From: Cyathus striatus
Taxonomy: Eukaryota; Basidiomycota; Agaricomycetes; Agaricales; Nidulariaceae
Direction: 5' to 3'
NCBI GenBank assembly: GCA_025738555.1
Contig: JAOVFP010000003.1
Span: forward strand, 2,294,001-2,358,000
Length of the DNA stretch: 64,000 nt
The notes under the pieces are model-generated. The model was not told the DNA's origin and did no database searches. It saw only the letters and a list, made by a program, of their open reading frames with translations. This document shows, one piece after another, positions 35,190-47,280 of the stretch; within the stretch, counting starts at the first letter, position 1; every line of letters starts with the position of its first letter. Made by a program: the position numbers and the translations under genes.

Positions 35190-37210
35190 GAAACACAACT
35201 ATCTCTCTCTCTCTCTCTCGATATCGGGGGATGCAGTCACACGACCTCGTTGACCAAGCTTAGAGTAAACATCGGGTACCACGCGAGCTTTCCCATCCAT
35301 AATCATAGACCAAATAAGATACCGAAGACACCATCCAGCAAAAGTTTCTCCACGTTCTAGATCTCTCTTTACCGAGAAGGCGGGGGTCGACGACATGATC
35401 GTCATCCACATCAACCCCTACTGGCGATGTACGTCAATAAAGGACTCAGAATCGGTAGTGCCTCGCAAACCAGGGACAGAAGTCTCGCCTGGCATCAGTG
35501 ACACCGTACGAGTCGGGGATGGATCTGCGAGTAGAGAACGTGGGACTAATAAGCTTGTGTCTCCGCCAGAAGCAACAGAGAAAGCGGGACTCTTAGCTCT
35601 AAGGAACTCGGGGCGCACTTCACTAGGCTCCTCTCACCCAAGCACACCGGAATCTTCACTCGCGCGGGACGCCTCAAAGCGGCCAATATCGGGGTGCGCG
35701 AGCTGAAAGTTCATTTCCTTGATTTGAAGAGTCTCAGAATCGACTATTCCAGGCAAGTAAAGGCTCGCAGTATCATCCTGCCTACCGCGCTTACGACGTA
35801 GATTAGGGAGAGATAACTTTGTACGAAGAGACTGACGGCGGTCCATATTGGGAGAAGTGAAAGCAAGTTTCGAATGAAAACTACGAAGAGAGACAGAATC
35901 CGTATCTACAGATGGCCTTCCGCTGTCCCTCGATAGTGCCTGTACGGGAGACGGGGAGGACGTATCCGCACCAGAAAGCGGGCTGCGGTACAACAAAACA
36001 TTCCTAGACGAAGGGGAGGAATCAAAAAGGGTAGATAGACCTCGATCCCGATTCTCATCCTTCCCATGCCCCTATGACTCATCATCGACGCGGCACGAGA
36101 AGGTTGCAGTGGAATAGAGGACGAAATATGTTGTACTGTAGTAAGCGACTGCGCCTGCGGACTCGTCGGCGATTTCGCACCAGAAGCTCCAGCAGCACCA
36201 GGGGCACCTCTACTCCGAACCCTAGTAACCGCATACTAGGACGGCGACGACGGGGAGGGGCGTAGGGGGAGAGGTTTCGTAGTCACGGGCTTAGCAGGGC
36301 CATGGCCCTCAGTGTAGCTGGCGAAGTCGTACCAGGTGAACTCGGAGTGGACATAGCTTCCTTGATCTCACCAGCAGTAGCATCCGCCGACGGATTGGGG
36401 ACATCACTAGGAAAAAAAACAAACTTATAAGTTACAATAACTCATCAATGGCATAACCACTACACACACACCTCTTCTGAACAGAAGCTACACCCTCCGC
36501 ATCCATGGAATTGAAACCACCCCGAGAAACTCTGTGATCTTAGTCTAGCTCCAGGTACCTTGGGATGGAAGCTGGGCCAGGCTACGCCCCAGTTGACGAA
36601 AGACGTGTATCCAACCACCCTTGTCTTTCGGGAGAAGGTTTTCCAGTATCCACCACGCCCGAAGCATGCATGCCCCCAGGTACCGAAGTCGATCGAACTG
36701 GACGTGAGGCTCCCTGCAGAGGTGGGACCTCAAGGCAAAACGATATAGGCATAGGACTCATCGAACCGTTCACAACCACCGTACGACCATACACCATCGT
36801 CCCACATATCATCCCCGGTGCCTGAGCAGCTGGGATCCTAGGCGAGGCACAGAAAGGGCGATACACATTACTTCCACCGAATTCTGCCTGGGTGTCCAGC
36901 ACGCGCCGCCTACGCTGGTTGTTGTTGGAGGAACAAACGCTTTCCATCGAAGTTCTCCCTAGGAACGTGTAAACCGTCTTCGCGCAGCTCAGGAAGAGTG
37001 AGAGCACGGAAGGACTGTGGAAGTAAATGCAGGAGGGGGCTCAGGCAAAGGTTCTGGGGGCTGTAGTTTTAGCGGTGATGGTAGACCGGAGGTGACGTAG
37101 AAATGGAATGTCCCTCGTCGAAGCTTCTTTCTACATAGCTCCCTGCCTCCCCACGAAGTCATACCCTAGTTCGCCACCGCCAATGTACCTGGCGTCAATG
37201 ATACCCAGAC
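35190..37210 (-). pseudogene. Ser/Pro-rich repeat family, copy at 35-37 kb
   Basis: Read on the minus strand from 37200: LFLSCAKTVYTFLGR, then VLDTQAEFGGSNVYRPF, STSVPGGMHASGVVDTGKPS, GARLRSQSFSGW, and after a break ADATAGEIKEAMSTPSSPGT (about 36390-36330). It continues with MDRRQSLRTKLSLPNLRRKR and SETLQIKEMNFQLAHPDIGR (35850-35680), RTVSLMPGETSVPGL (about 35490) and KRDLERGETFAGWCLRYLIW (about 35350). The same order occurs on the plus strand at 60.4-61.95 kb. Several frameshifts and stops; parent function not recognised. (CT)9 lies at about 35202-35219. Confidence 0.65.
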
Positions 37211-38690
37211 AGCGACCCCGGGCTTAGAGTGAATACAGTTTGCTGCATTCTCCATCGAAAATCGTTCGAGCTTCAGTGTAGCAGTCATATCGAAGCTCTG
37301 TTGACCAATGCGTGTCAGCAAGTCGTTGACAGTGAGATGGAGTCTTACAGTATCGTAGTAGGGGGCTTTTCGTCCTCCTATAGTACTGTTGCGATGTGAG
37401 TGGACGCAGCGTTGAAGCGGGTGTGCTGATGAACGTAAGGGACATAGATAATGATAGAGCCAGTGACGGACGGAGAATGCACGGCGCAGGGAACAGAACG
37501 CGCATCCTTTCGGAACCCAAATTCACACGCTAACGAGTCCGGACCGGAGCTGGTGTGTACGCAAGCACTCAAGCGCTCAATTTGCCACCCATCCGGCGCT
37601 GTCCATTTCGGTGCTTCCTGCTGGCGCTTTATTTCCCACCGATACGTACATCATACGACGTGGTATGTCTTCACATTCTATATCGTATCATGTGCATGAA
37701 GTTCAAGTTGTTCTAGGTGCTTTCAACATGTTTTCAAGTGATATTACGTCCACATTGTCTCAAGGCACAATCGTACGGCGTACACCGATTGCTTGATTGC
37801 CTGATTGCTTTCTTCGCTCTGTCGGTACCTGACATTCATCTACTCGATTAGTCATTCGAAGTCTGTGAGTCTGTCCATAAGGCCTCAAGTGCTCTTCGAC
37901 CCTCAAGATCTTGGTTGGCTCTTGTGGTAACTTCTATCTAATCGTTCTGTCTATGCCGTCCATCACATTCTTCTAGCATAAAAACATCCATGCAATCGAT
38001 AGTCCAAGTATACGACATGCTTTCCCATGCCAATAGATCGTGACAGATCGATAGTGGGTGTGAAAGCCTTTGTACCATTCCACTCAATTCGACTCCATAA
38101 GTACTTAGTATGTAAGGCTTTTAATATCCCGCTATCGATCTCACGCAACTATGAACAAGAGAATTAAATGTATATTTAGCCTTATCGATTCTGTGTGTAT
38201 TTTGGTAGGGGCAGGGTTTGACAGGCAGCTGAGCAGATCGATTATGAAGAAGTTCCAGATGCCTGTCAAACAGTAAGAGCGAAGAATGTGAGAAACGAAG
38301 AGCCGTTGAGCAAATGGTGCACAGAAAGATAAAAGTTATTGGTCTCTGATCTCGTTGATAAGATGGGACTTGGTGAGATATGAATGCGAGTAGGGAGCAT
38401 AAAAGCGTTACAGTTCACAGTGTAGAGTACGATCCATATGTGACAGGGCATCATGCATTAGTGTGTGTACATGTACGTACTATGCAAGGCTACTCAATCG
38501 CGTGGCTGATGACGAGGTGTGGACAATATACCAGGACACTATTTAAGCAAAAGATAAAAAGTGATTCTTGCGAATGAATAAACGACACCTGCATGTATTG
38601 CCGATTGAGTCAGCGAAGGTGATACGAGCATTAGAGGGCCTCGCGAACCAAATGCGGAAACATTACACCCGTAGATGATATCCAAACCAA
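37211..38690. other. No gene recognised
   Basis: GC-balanced DNA with no domain-bearing frame on either strand. Confidence 0.5.
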
Positions 38691-38699
38691 ATCCCAATC

Positions 38700-40110
38700 T
38701 GCGTAGGTGACGAACTACTATTCACTTCAGTTGATAAATCAAACTGAAGCCTATTCGCCATCGAAGTTTAAGTTGTCGTTGACGAATAGGCAGGGATAGG
38801 ACGAGAAACCAAAGCAGGAAGGCTCGAAAGGATTTTAAGGGGATCGAAATTACTGAGGTGGGGTGAGCAGGGAAGGGGGAAGAGGAAACATCCGGCGGCG
38901 TGCAAGACATCTAGAAGGTATACCAGCCATAGATTCCGATACATAATTTGAATACCTCGAACGCTCCTTCCTGGTCCCCAACACCCCACAAAGCCCAAAA
39001 ACTAATCACAGCACCATAATGTTCAACGAGCACATCGGTGTCGTATGTACAGAATACATCTACTAACTCTGTATAACCAGAATCTCTTCTGCTTGTGCTT
39101 GTAAAAACAGGGATTATAGAAATGGGACATGTACCACTTAGCGCCGGTGAGCAAGGTGAGAGGTAATTAACGACTGAACATCCGGCAGTTAATATTCGAT
39201 GTCGTGCGATTGGGAGGCGGCGTGGTGGTGGTAAATTCTTCAACATGAGAGAGGGATACGATCGCATGTTCGTGCGATCGAAGAATCTCATGTTACGATT
39301 GAAATCGAAGCGGCTGAGCACGGAGTAGTTGGGGTATCGTTATTTTAAACGTCGTCTTGTGGCAAGAGGGACGAATGGGAGATGCGATAGTTGTCTGGTG
39401 AGGCATGCAAAAAGTAGTGCGAGTAGGTCTAGGCAATACACAAGCAATACATAAGGAAATGGCGTCACTCACTGAGAGAACACAACCTGCGTATGCGAAG
39501 GAGATATCAGATGCGGAGAAATAGATCAGGTGCTAGTAGTGAAAACGTACGTTGCATGGCAGACAGAGACGCTAATGGCTGCAACGCAACTCTCCTCAGC
39601 CCCATACCAATCAGCCCTATGCATTCCTCCTTCCTCTCGTCCCTCTTCTCCTTTCCGTCTGTCTTCTCCAGTTGTTCACGTTTAGCCAGAGCGTTGGGAG
39701 ACTCTTGTCGCGGTCGATTCTTTCTCGTCGAAAGTACCGTTTAGTGGTGGTGATACAGGGGATATAAGGAAGCGTAATACTTATGGTCCACGAACTCGTC
39801 CACGGTGACGAACCACTATCTCCTCTTGATCCCCTCCCTCAGACGCATTCATCACTTACTCTTTTCAGCATCCCGATCATTCAGACTGAACAGGCCAGGA
39901 GACAGCGAGTGCATTTTTGAGTAGAACCTATTGATGAGAGTCATTCCCGACCTGCGTAGGAGGCGACGGACTACTATTCGCTTCAGTTGAGAAATCGAAA
40001 GGCTGGGGCTTATCATCTTCGAAGTTTAAGTTGTCGTTGAGGAAGAGGCAGGGATAGGAGGAGAAACGGTAGTAGGAATACTCGAAAGCGTTTCATGAGG
40101 TCAGTTGAAG
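38700..40110 (-). repeat. Repeat-family unit Z, copy 1, flanked by ~135-bp direct repeats
   Basis: Direct repeats at about 38700-38835 and 39955-40095 share GAAGTTTAAGTTGTCGTTGA and AGGCAGGGATAGGA. Between them is unit Z (38860-39925): ATAATGTTCAACGAGCACAT, GGTGTCGTATGTACAGAATA, GATACGATCGCATGTTCGTG and CACGAACTCGTCCACGGTGA. Unit Z recurs at 45410-46320 and 55610-56710. Minus-strand frames are broken. Confidence 0.7.
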
Positions 40111-43060
40111 TTGAACGGATTGAATGTCACGAAAGTCCAATCTACCTTGGAAGGCATTAAGCCTTTACTCTCGCAATAATGCACTGTAAGATAATTGTAA
40201 GATAGTACTGAAAGCATACAATGATACCGCAATTCATTGTAAGGTATGTGCTGTCCCAAAGTGGATTATGGTGCCACCGGTACTATACAAGAGATCTTAA
40301 GGTATCTCTAAGATTAAGACACAATTCCAAGGTAAAATAAATATTACTACACCCTTATATTCCATCGCAATATGCCTAGTGTGTACATGTTGTGGAGGTG
40401 TGTTTGTTGGCTGTGGGGTGGCCTTTGGTGTGTTGGTGGTGGTGCCGTGTCGATTTGCTTGTCTATGTACCATTAGCCAGAATGAAAATAATTTTCCATG
40501 AAGGCTGAAATATAATTCTACTACTTACTATGATGGTTATATTTTATAAGGTTTGTGACATGGATTAACATTGTGAAGCGGCGGCAAGTGAAACTAGATA
40601 GCAAGCATTATGGACAAGCCTAGAGCATCTAAGCCTAATAGGACACAGCCCGGAACGTCGAACCGAGACTGTACAAGATCCGGTTGAGTGCTGACTAAAG
40701 CACCTACCTAAGATGTATAAAAGGGCAACTCTAGCAAGGGCATTTTCACGTCAAGTCTTCGTGACTGGGAAGCGTCGACGTTGTCGACGGAAACCTTGCT
40801 TGCATATGTTAAGATAAGGGATTTTTCGATAAAAAAAACTGAATAAAAAAATAGCAATTAATATACAGTATAAGAGGGTCATGAAGGCACAAATATGTAT
40901 TAGATGATATTTAATGTGTTGGTGCAAACCTCGACATTAGTTTCTCAATTTCAGTGAGCAGTAGCATTGTTTTCTTCATGTTCATTATAGCTCTGATAGT
41001 GATTTGTTATTATTGTACAAGTAATGTATATATACATATAGATATATTGTAAGAACACTTTGCTTTTTACTTACATTTACTCTCCTCCTGAACAGATGAC
41101 CAATGATCATTTATCGGTGGCAGGCTTAGGAGAGAGAGGAGGAGTGACGAGATATGGAGGAGGAGTGATTACAGGAGGAGCCATGATATTGTGAGGAGGA
41201 AGTATAGTATAGATTGCTACCAGGTCAGCCGTGTATAAATGCCAGGAAGGTGCATTATCACGGGTAATGTCCGGAATGTGCCAATGAATAAGTGAATAAG
41301 TTCAAAGTGAATTTCAGCAGTGGCATTGACAAGGCAACGTTGATAATCAACTGGATGAATTTTATTTTTGTTGATGTTGTAAATGGCAGGACGATTGATA
41401 CTATGCATGGCAAAAAGTTTTGGCATGGCATCACGAGCCGAGCAGCTTACAAGTGCTCTCTAGGGCGGTAGACAATATGATCCTATTATACAAAAAGTGA
41501 TGAGTGGAGATATGAAGAATGGCAGGTGCAGGTGATGGTATGAGGAAGGATGGTAAGCAAGTGGTCAGATGAAGGAATGATACGGGACAAACGAAAACAT
41601 GAGTGAGGAATTTCAGAGAATCATAAGAGAATGCGGACGAACCATGAGCATCTGCAGTACATTGATGAAGGGGATTGCACTGCATTCATAGAGGAATGTG
41701 ACTAGGATGCTACCCCTTGTTACAAAGATAAGTAAGAGGTCAGATGAAGGAATAATACGGAATGAACAAAAACATGAATGTGGAAGAATATTCCAGGTTG
41801 AAGGTAATTCTTTACAAAGAATTTGCGAGCGGATAGCGCATCCATCTATCCTCAGGTGCTAGTGAGGTACATTGAGAAGTGAAGAAGAGGGGAAGAGTAA
41901 CCTGATATTAAATAGGTACAGAAAAATGTAAATGAGTGGACTAATAAAAACCGACACAAGGCCGATTCTATGGTACAGGCAAATTGCCTGCTCTACAATG
42001 AACATGAACCATGAGCATCTGTGGTACTTTGGTGAATGGGACTACACCACAACATGCATTCAGTCGAAGCCCTATCTGTTCACCATTCAAATTTTGCTTC
42101 CCAACCAATCCCTCTCTCCCCATCGATATCTCTGGCTGTCCAACCTTTAAACGTCTTTGCAGTTATGAGGTTCTTGTGGATATGCTAGGGAAAAGTGCTA
42201 TCTTGGTTGCAGCGACTAAGCCTGTGAAGTTTTTTAACATGCCAAATAAGCGTAAAGTCGCGGATGAAGCAATGCGGGAGTGCATTTGGCAATTGTCATT
42301 GTGTTCTACTTGAGCTCCCAAGCTCTTTGGGGTCTGCGCAATTGGCAGGAACCTCACTTGCTATAAATACAACTGAGAGACTGGCAAGATTACGCCCCCA
42401 AAGATTCCTCAGCCTGATTTTGTTGATATAGATGGCAAGGAACCCATTGACACAGCCCCGATCGAATGGTGAAGTACAAACACCATATGTATTGATACAT
42501 TGCATATATGCCTGTCAGCCTCCTCACTCTCAGGTTTAAAACTATAGAGCTAGACTTCCCAGAGTTAGCAGAAGACATTCCATAACGAACAAGGTAAGTT
42601 TTAATCAGTGAAGTTGGTACATATTCTGACTTACTCATTAAAGTTATCTCAGTGACTTTACTATCCTAGCACCTGAATGTTGATTTGATCAAATTATTGG
42701 AATCTTGTTTGCTTCAGTGTCATATTACCAGACAAAGGGAGGTGCTACTCACACAGAACAGCCTTGCCAGGCCACACAACATGTCAAAACCTATCAGACT
42801 CCAGGTGTCGGGTTTCGTGTTGAAGATATTTTCATAGCGGCAAGTAACACAATACACGAAGGGACTAAACGAGAGAAGGTAGAGGAGAATGCATTGGAGA
42901 GAGACTTGCAACGTTCCGCTGAGAAGAGAGCCGAGTGAGAGCAGGTGACCGTGGGAGAGTTCACTTGAAGGTCGAAAAGTGCAACCCATTTTAACCCGGA
43001 CAGAATACCTTGCAAGCAAGGTGACTTGACTGAAGAACTACTATAGCCTGTAGGTAGGTT
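40111..43060. other. No gene recognised; one LTR/promoter-like segment
   Basis: 40555-40830 starts TGTGACATGG and has TGTATAAAAGGG at about 40715 and the palindrome CGTCGACGTTGTCGACG (about 40776), as a solo LTR might; both ends and any TSD are unresolved. 41220-42700 contains weak frames only. Confidence 0.4.
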
Positions 43061-43066
43061 ACATAG

Positions 43067-43489
43067 TGGATGACTTCCCGTAAGGATCTGGCGCAGTCTG
43101 ATGCCGCCAGATGTTGACATGCCGAGGTGCCGAGCAGAATTTCAAATTCTTGAGTACCGTCAGACTGCGCCAGACATGAACACCTGGCGAGGCCCCCCCC
43201 TCTGCCAGACTTGCGAAAGCTTTCAAAACGCCTCCAGATGTCCCCAAAAGGTACGTTTACTCGCCTATGTGACATTTCCACATGGCTCATCTCAACCAAT
43301 ATCTCCATTTTGTCTGCTTCCCTTCCTCTCCCTCCTGGTCTCGCCTACTCTATCACAGTCTATTGCTCTTGTGAATCCATCTGAAGCTGATGGACAGCTA
43401 CCTTACAGTCTGGCATCAGCGAGGTATAAACCAGAGTTTGAAAATCTGGCGTCATCAGACTACATCAGATCCTTATGGGAAGTCATCCA
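43067..43489. mobile_element. MITE-like element with ~45-bp TIRs, 423 bp
   Basis: Left TGGATGACTTCCCGTAAGGA and the reverse complement of the right end TGGATGACTTCCCATAAGGA continue as TCTGNNGNAGTCTGATG and CGCCAGAT. About 6 mismatches over 45 bp. The GGCGCAGTCTGA motif is repeated in inverse form internally near 43155. No transposase and no clear TSD. Confidence 0.7.
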
Positions 43490-43586
43490 GTTTAAAGGTA
43501 AGCACAAGATGATCTGGTAAGTACTATTCTTAGTGCAACATGTGAACTAATATATATCACTTATCTCCATAAGTAGACAGTAGTAT

Positions 43587-45062
43587 TAGTGGTGTTGGGG
43601 TCCGGTTCCGTCCGGTTCAGAGAACATTTACTCTGAACCTGGAACTGGACCTGAGGTCCGGTTCAGGCCTTTTCACCAAACCTAGGACTGGACCTGAGGT
43701 TCAGGTTCTCTGCGGTCTGGTTCAGGTTCAGAGCGAGTTCGAACGTCGAACTGGACCAAAGGTAGGTTTTTTTTCAACTTATTTAGAAAATTAGTAGTGT
43801 AATGTTAATGATATTACTAGTACTACTTTTATTTCAGTAGTAATTCTCATGTATTAAGAAATAGAAGCTAATCATATATTAACTACTTATGCCCACATAC
43901 ATGAAATATGAACTAAAATTCGACATCATACTCATCCACAGGTGCAGAGGATGCTGCATCAAGCTCAGCAATAAGAGCATCAATGCCCTCAGAGGCTTGC
44001 TGTGCAGCTGAAATATGACCGTTGCGATAAGCGCTCTTCAAAATCTGGAGTGCACCGAAGATTTTTGATGTAAGGCTTCCACGTCGAGCAGCATCAGTGA
44101 TTCCACCACCACTAAACGCTCGCTCCGATGGAGTCGAAAATCCCTGAATAGCTAGGTAGTCACAAGCTATGCGCTTCAGGGTGGGATATTTGGTATCACT
44201 TTGATTCTGAAATTCTGTGAGAACCATGAATTATAATTTAAAAAAAGACTTACCCCCCACCAGCCAACAACACCATCCATCTTTTCAATCCCACTCTCAA
44301 GATAATGCTTCAGTTCATTTCGAGGACTTGAAGCACTCTTTTCTAACCACTGGAAGGACTGTACAGTTTCAAAAAGGTAGGTCCCTCCATACCGGCGCAT
44401 ATGTGAGCTATTTTTATTTACATCTGCAATAGTATTATAAGTCAATAAGTCACAAAGTTACAAAGCTACTCAATATACATACCATCATCCGAATGGCCAG
44501 ATGAAGTCATTTCTGGTGAAATATAATGTGTCAAACTACAAAAAACAGTTAGATGAGCAGAGCGAAATAGAAATAAAAATACAATGTACAACTCTTTCAA
44601 GACATTTCATCCCTTCCTGATATTGTCACTAGTGAGAAAACATAGGGAGAATGAGAGGTGGAAGAGCAAGTGGGTGCAGAGAGAGAGGGGATACTATAAC
44701 TGAAATTGAATCTTGAAGCTTGAAGCTCGAAGACACAATGCAACGTGTTTGTAACATGCAATCAAGGGCAAGATCATTCTGCTGACTCAGAGTCACAAGT
44801 CCCAGTCATGATCATGCCACTGGACACCAGATTTATCACTATATTTCTGCCAAAACAATAATGAAATACTACACTACATTACAGGTTCAAATGTGTCCGA
44901 ACACGTCCAGACACGTTCAGAGTAAACTACAGTTTCGAGAACCTAGAACCGGACATGAGGTTCAGTTCTTCTTAGTAAGCTGAACTTTGGACCAAACATA
45001 CGTCCGGTTCTCAATGGGTTCGCGTTCGAACCTAGGTTCGGAACCAAACCCCAACACCACTA
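43587..45062 (-). mobile_element. Internally deleted hAT transposon with TIRs and TSD
   Basis: Ends TAGTGGTGTTGGGGTCCGGT and (reverse complement of right end) TAGTGGTGTTGGGGTTTGGT form TIRs, 22 of 24 matching. Flanking 8-bp duplications AGTAGTAT (43579-43586) and GGTAGTAT (45063-45070) differ at one base. Both subterminal regions are packed with GGTTC/GAACC motifs. The element is 1476 bp and carries only the transposase 3' exons. Confidence 0.88.
43913..44535 (-). pseudogene. hAT transposase, C-terminal dimerisation region only
   Basis: Three exons: from 44535 (SLTHYISPEM), then 44423-44254 (VNKNSSHMRRYGGTYLFE to VVGWWG), then 44206-43913. The last two are joined across 44253-44207 (GTAAGT to TTTCAG) in phase 0. 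The final exon reads KYPTLKRIACDYLAIQGFST then PSERAFSGGG and QILKSAYRNG, the hallmark of the hAT dimerisation domain. The zinc-finger and most of the catalytic core are absent, so this protein could not transpose. Frame and splice sites remain clean, suggesting a recent deletion. Confidence 0.85.
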
Positions 45063-45409
45063 GGTAGTATTAGTCATACTGTATGTACATAAGATGAATA
45101 AAATGTGATTTTCTATTTAATACTCACTGAAAAAATTTCCTATATGATCGAAAGTTATTTGAACATTTATTTTTACCTTTTTGGAATGCTCTTATACAAG
45201 CTTAAAGATCATTGAATGACATCGACTTCATTGTAAGACTCAGTACTGAGCTTTACAAGTTATCAGATTTGTTAAAGTGCATTATAGGGCTCACCACAAA
45301 TCCCTCAATGCCGTTTAAAATTTCGTTCTCTTGGGGGGCAGGAAATGCCTTAAGGCATTAAAATGCACTGTAATGCGTTGGGTGGCAAACTAGGTTTTCG
45401 TGACAAAGT

Positions 45410-46320
45410 ACTGAGGCAGCATGAGCAGGGGAGGGGGAAGGAGCAACAACTGATATACAGAACCTCCAGAATGTTCACCAGCCTGCGATCCCGGTACAGA
45501 TAGGCTCGAACCCTCGAACGATCCCTCCCCACTCCCTCAAGAAACCGAATAACTACTCCAGTAATGTAATGTTCAACGGGCATGTGTCATCAGTGTCGTA
45601 TGCACAGAATACAACTGCGAGCTCTGCAGATCCAACCCGGCTTGTCCTTGGGGTTGGAGACAATGAGGGACATATGACTATGCGTGGTGGAGGGTAGGTT
45701 CTTTGGTTTGGACATCAAGACGGGGGATGGGGTCGTTTGGGCCTGCCAGTGATCATGACACCTCTGGCTTAATTGAAGCGGCCAAGCACGATGTGGTAGG
45801 GGTTGTAGTTATCGAGCACTTCGGCTCGAGGAGGAAGTTATTCAGACGGGTGAAGAGTCAGCAGCTGAAGAAAATACGACAGGTGGAGGTGGCAGAAATG
45901 CAGTACGATGGATGGAAGCAACAGTAGAGGCAGGGATGGTCAATCCTTGGGAAAACACCTACGTATGCGGAGGCTACATCAGAGGCGGGGAAACAGACCT
46001 AGAGCTGGAGGAAAAACGTACTTTGCGTAGCAGAACCTGACGCTATACGTGGTAATGCAACCCACCTTCTTAGTCCTAGCCCATATTTCAACGTTCAACC
46101 TGGACGTTCTTCCTATGATCCACGAACTCGTCCTCGGTGACGAATCACTATTCCCTCTTGATCCCTCTCTCAGAAGCATTCATCGCCCGCTCATTTCCAC
46201 GTCCCGCCGATACAGACTGAACGGGCCAGGGGACAGCGGGGGCACTTCTCGGAACACAACGAGGTGACAGAACGGAACGCAGAGGGGGTTGGAGCGTGCT
46301 TCGAGTACAACAGTAGAACT
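45410..46320 (-). repeat. Repeat-family unit Z, copy 2
   Basis: GTAATGTTCAACGGGCAT, CAGTGTCGTATGCACAGAAT, CACGAACTCGTCCTCGGTGA and GGAACGCAGAGGGGGTTGGA align with the copies at 38860-39925 and 55610-56710. The middle is diverged. A perfect 16-bp palindrome AATGCCTTAAGGCATT lies just upstream (45344-45359). Confidence 0.65.
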
Positions 46321-46329
46321 GGACGCGTG

Positions 46330-46840
46330 CTCATTGACAATGTGAAATCGGGACGAGTTTCCCTGTACTTGAGATTCTATAGGATGCGTGTCCTGGAATT
46401 CACGCAAAAGTGCAGACGAATGAGTCAATGCGATAGAAGGAGACGGCCTGCAGTTCCTAGACTTGACAGAGAAGGATCGAGAAAGAAGCGCCCAATCGAA
46501 CTGAAAGGGATGCCTTCTGGTGTAGCACAAATTTCCACGTTGTTTTAATACACGTTCAAGCAGCGCGTCTTGCTCGGGTATGACCATACGTTCTCCCTCC
46601 GGATCGTTTACTGCTTCCCGTAAAAATGGTAAATATACGAACATAATATAACCTGTATTTGAACAATGATTAAGTGATAAAGTTACGTGTGGCTTGGAAT
46701 AACGCTAACAGCCTACCTTTCTCAACTTTCTGCATATGCATGGACTTTGGGTGGTGAGAAACGCCTGTATGATCATTTATAGCTCTCTACAGAAGAGAAG
46801 CTTCTCGGAGAATGAATCGTGACAGAAGCTGTATTCGAAT
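46330..46840. other. No gene recognised
   Basis: Frames on both strands are short and lack motifs. GCATGAGGATACAACG at about 46848 also occurs at about 63431. Confidence 0.4.
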
Positions 46841-47280
46841 ACTACGAGCATGAGGATACAACGAGGACGTGATATAATTAAATGCTATACAATCATCGAG
46901 ATGTACTTGCTTCAAGGCCTCAAGCCTCACGAAAATAGTTCGAATATCACATCGATACGTATCGATAGGGCATCCGGAAACGGTGAGATTACTTTCGTTC
47001 AATACTATAAAGATACATCATTGAACCATCGTCCCCGATCTTTCCCCTGTATAAGATTAATACACTGCACTACGAAATCCAGAACATCAAATCGTGCGCC
47101 TAAATTGGTTTGAACTGTCCTAACTTCATCACTAACGAAATTTTAAGGAAATGCTCGAAGTCATTGTTGAAGGTATTTCTTAGATAATCCATTAATATGA
47201 CATTAACGGAAGTTTGAATAGCGATCGGACTCACTGGTTTTCCCAAATCATGCTTAAAGCACACTACTAAAGCGTTTGGA
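46841..47280 (+). promoter_or_regulatory. Upstream region of NACHT-like gene B, with TATA-like box
   Basis: Homologous to 4740-5209. CTATAAAG at 47005-47012 is about 270 bp before the ATG. TGATATAATTAAATGCTATA (46870-46889) marks the start of the conserved block shared with copies at 4785 and 63900. Confidence 0.5.

Noticed and set aside
40555..40830. Solo LTR
   Set aside because: TATA-like box and TG start are present, but no matching CA end or target duplication was found.
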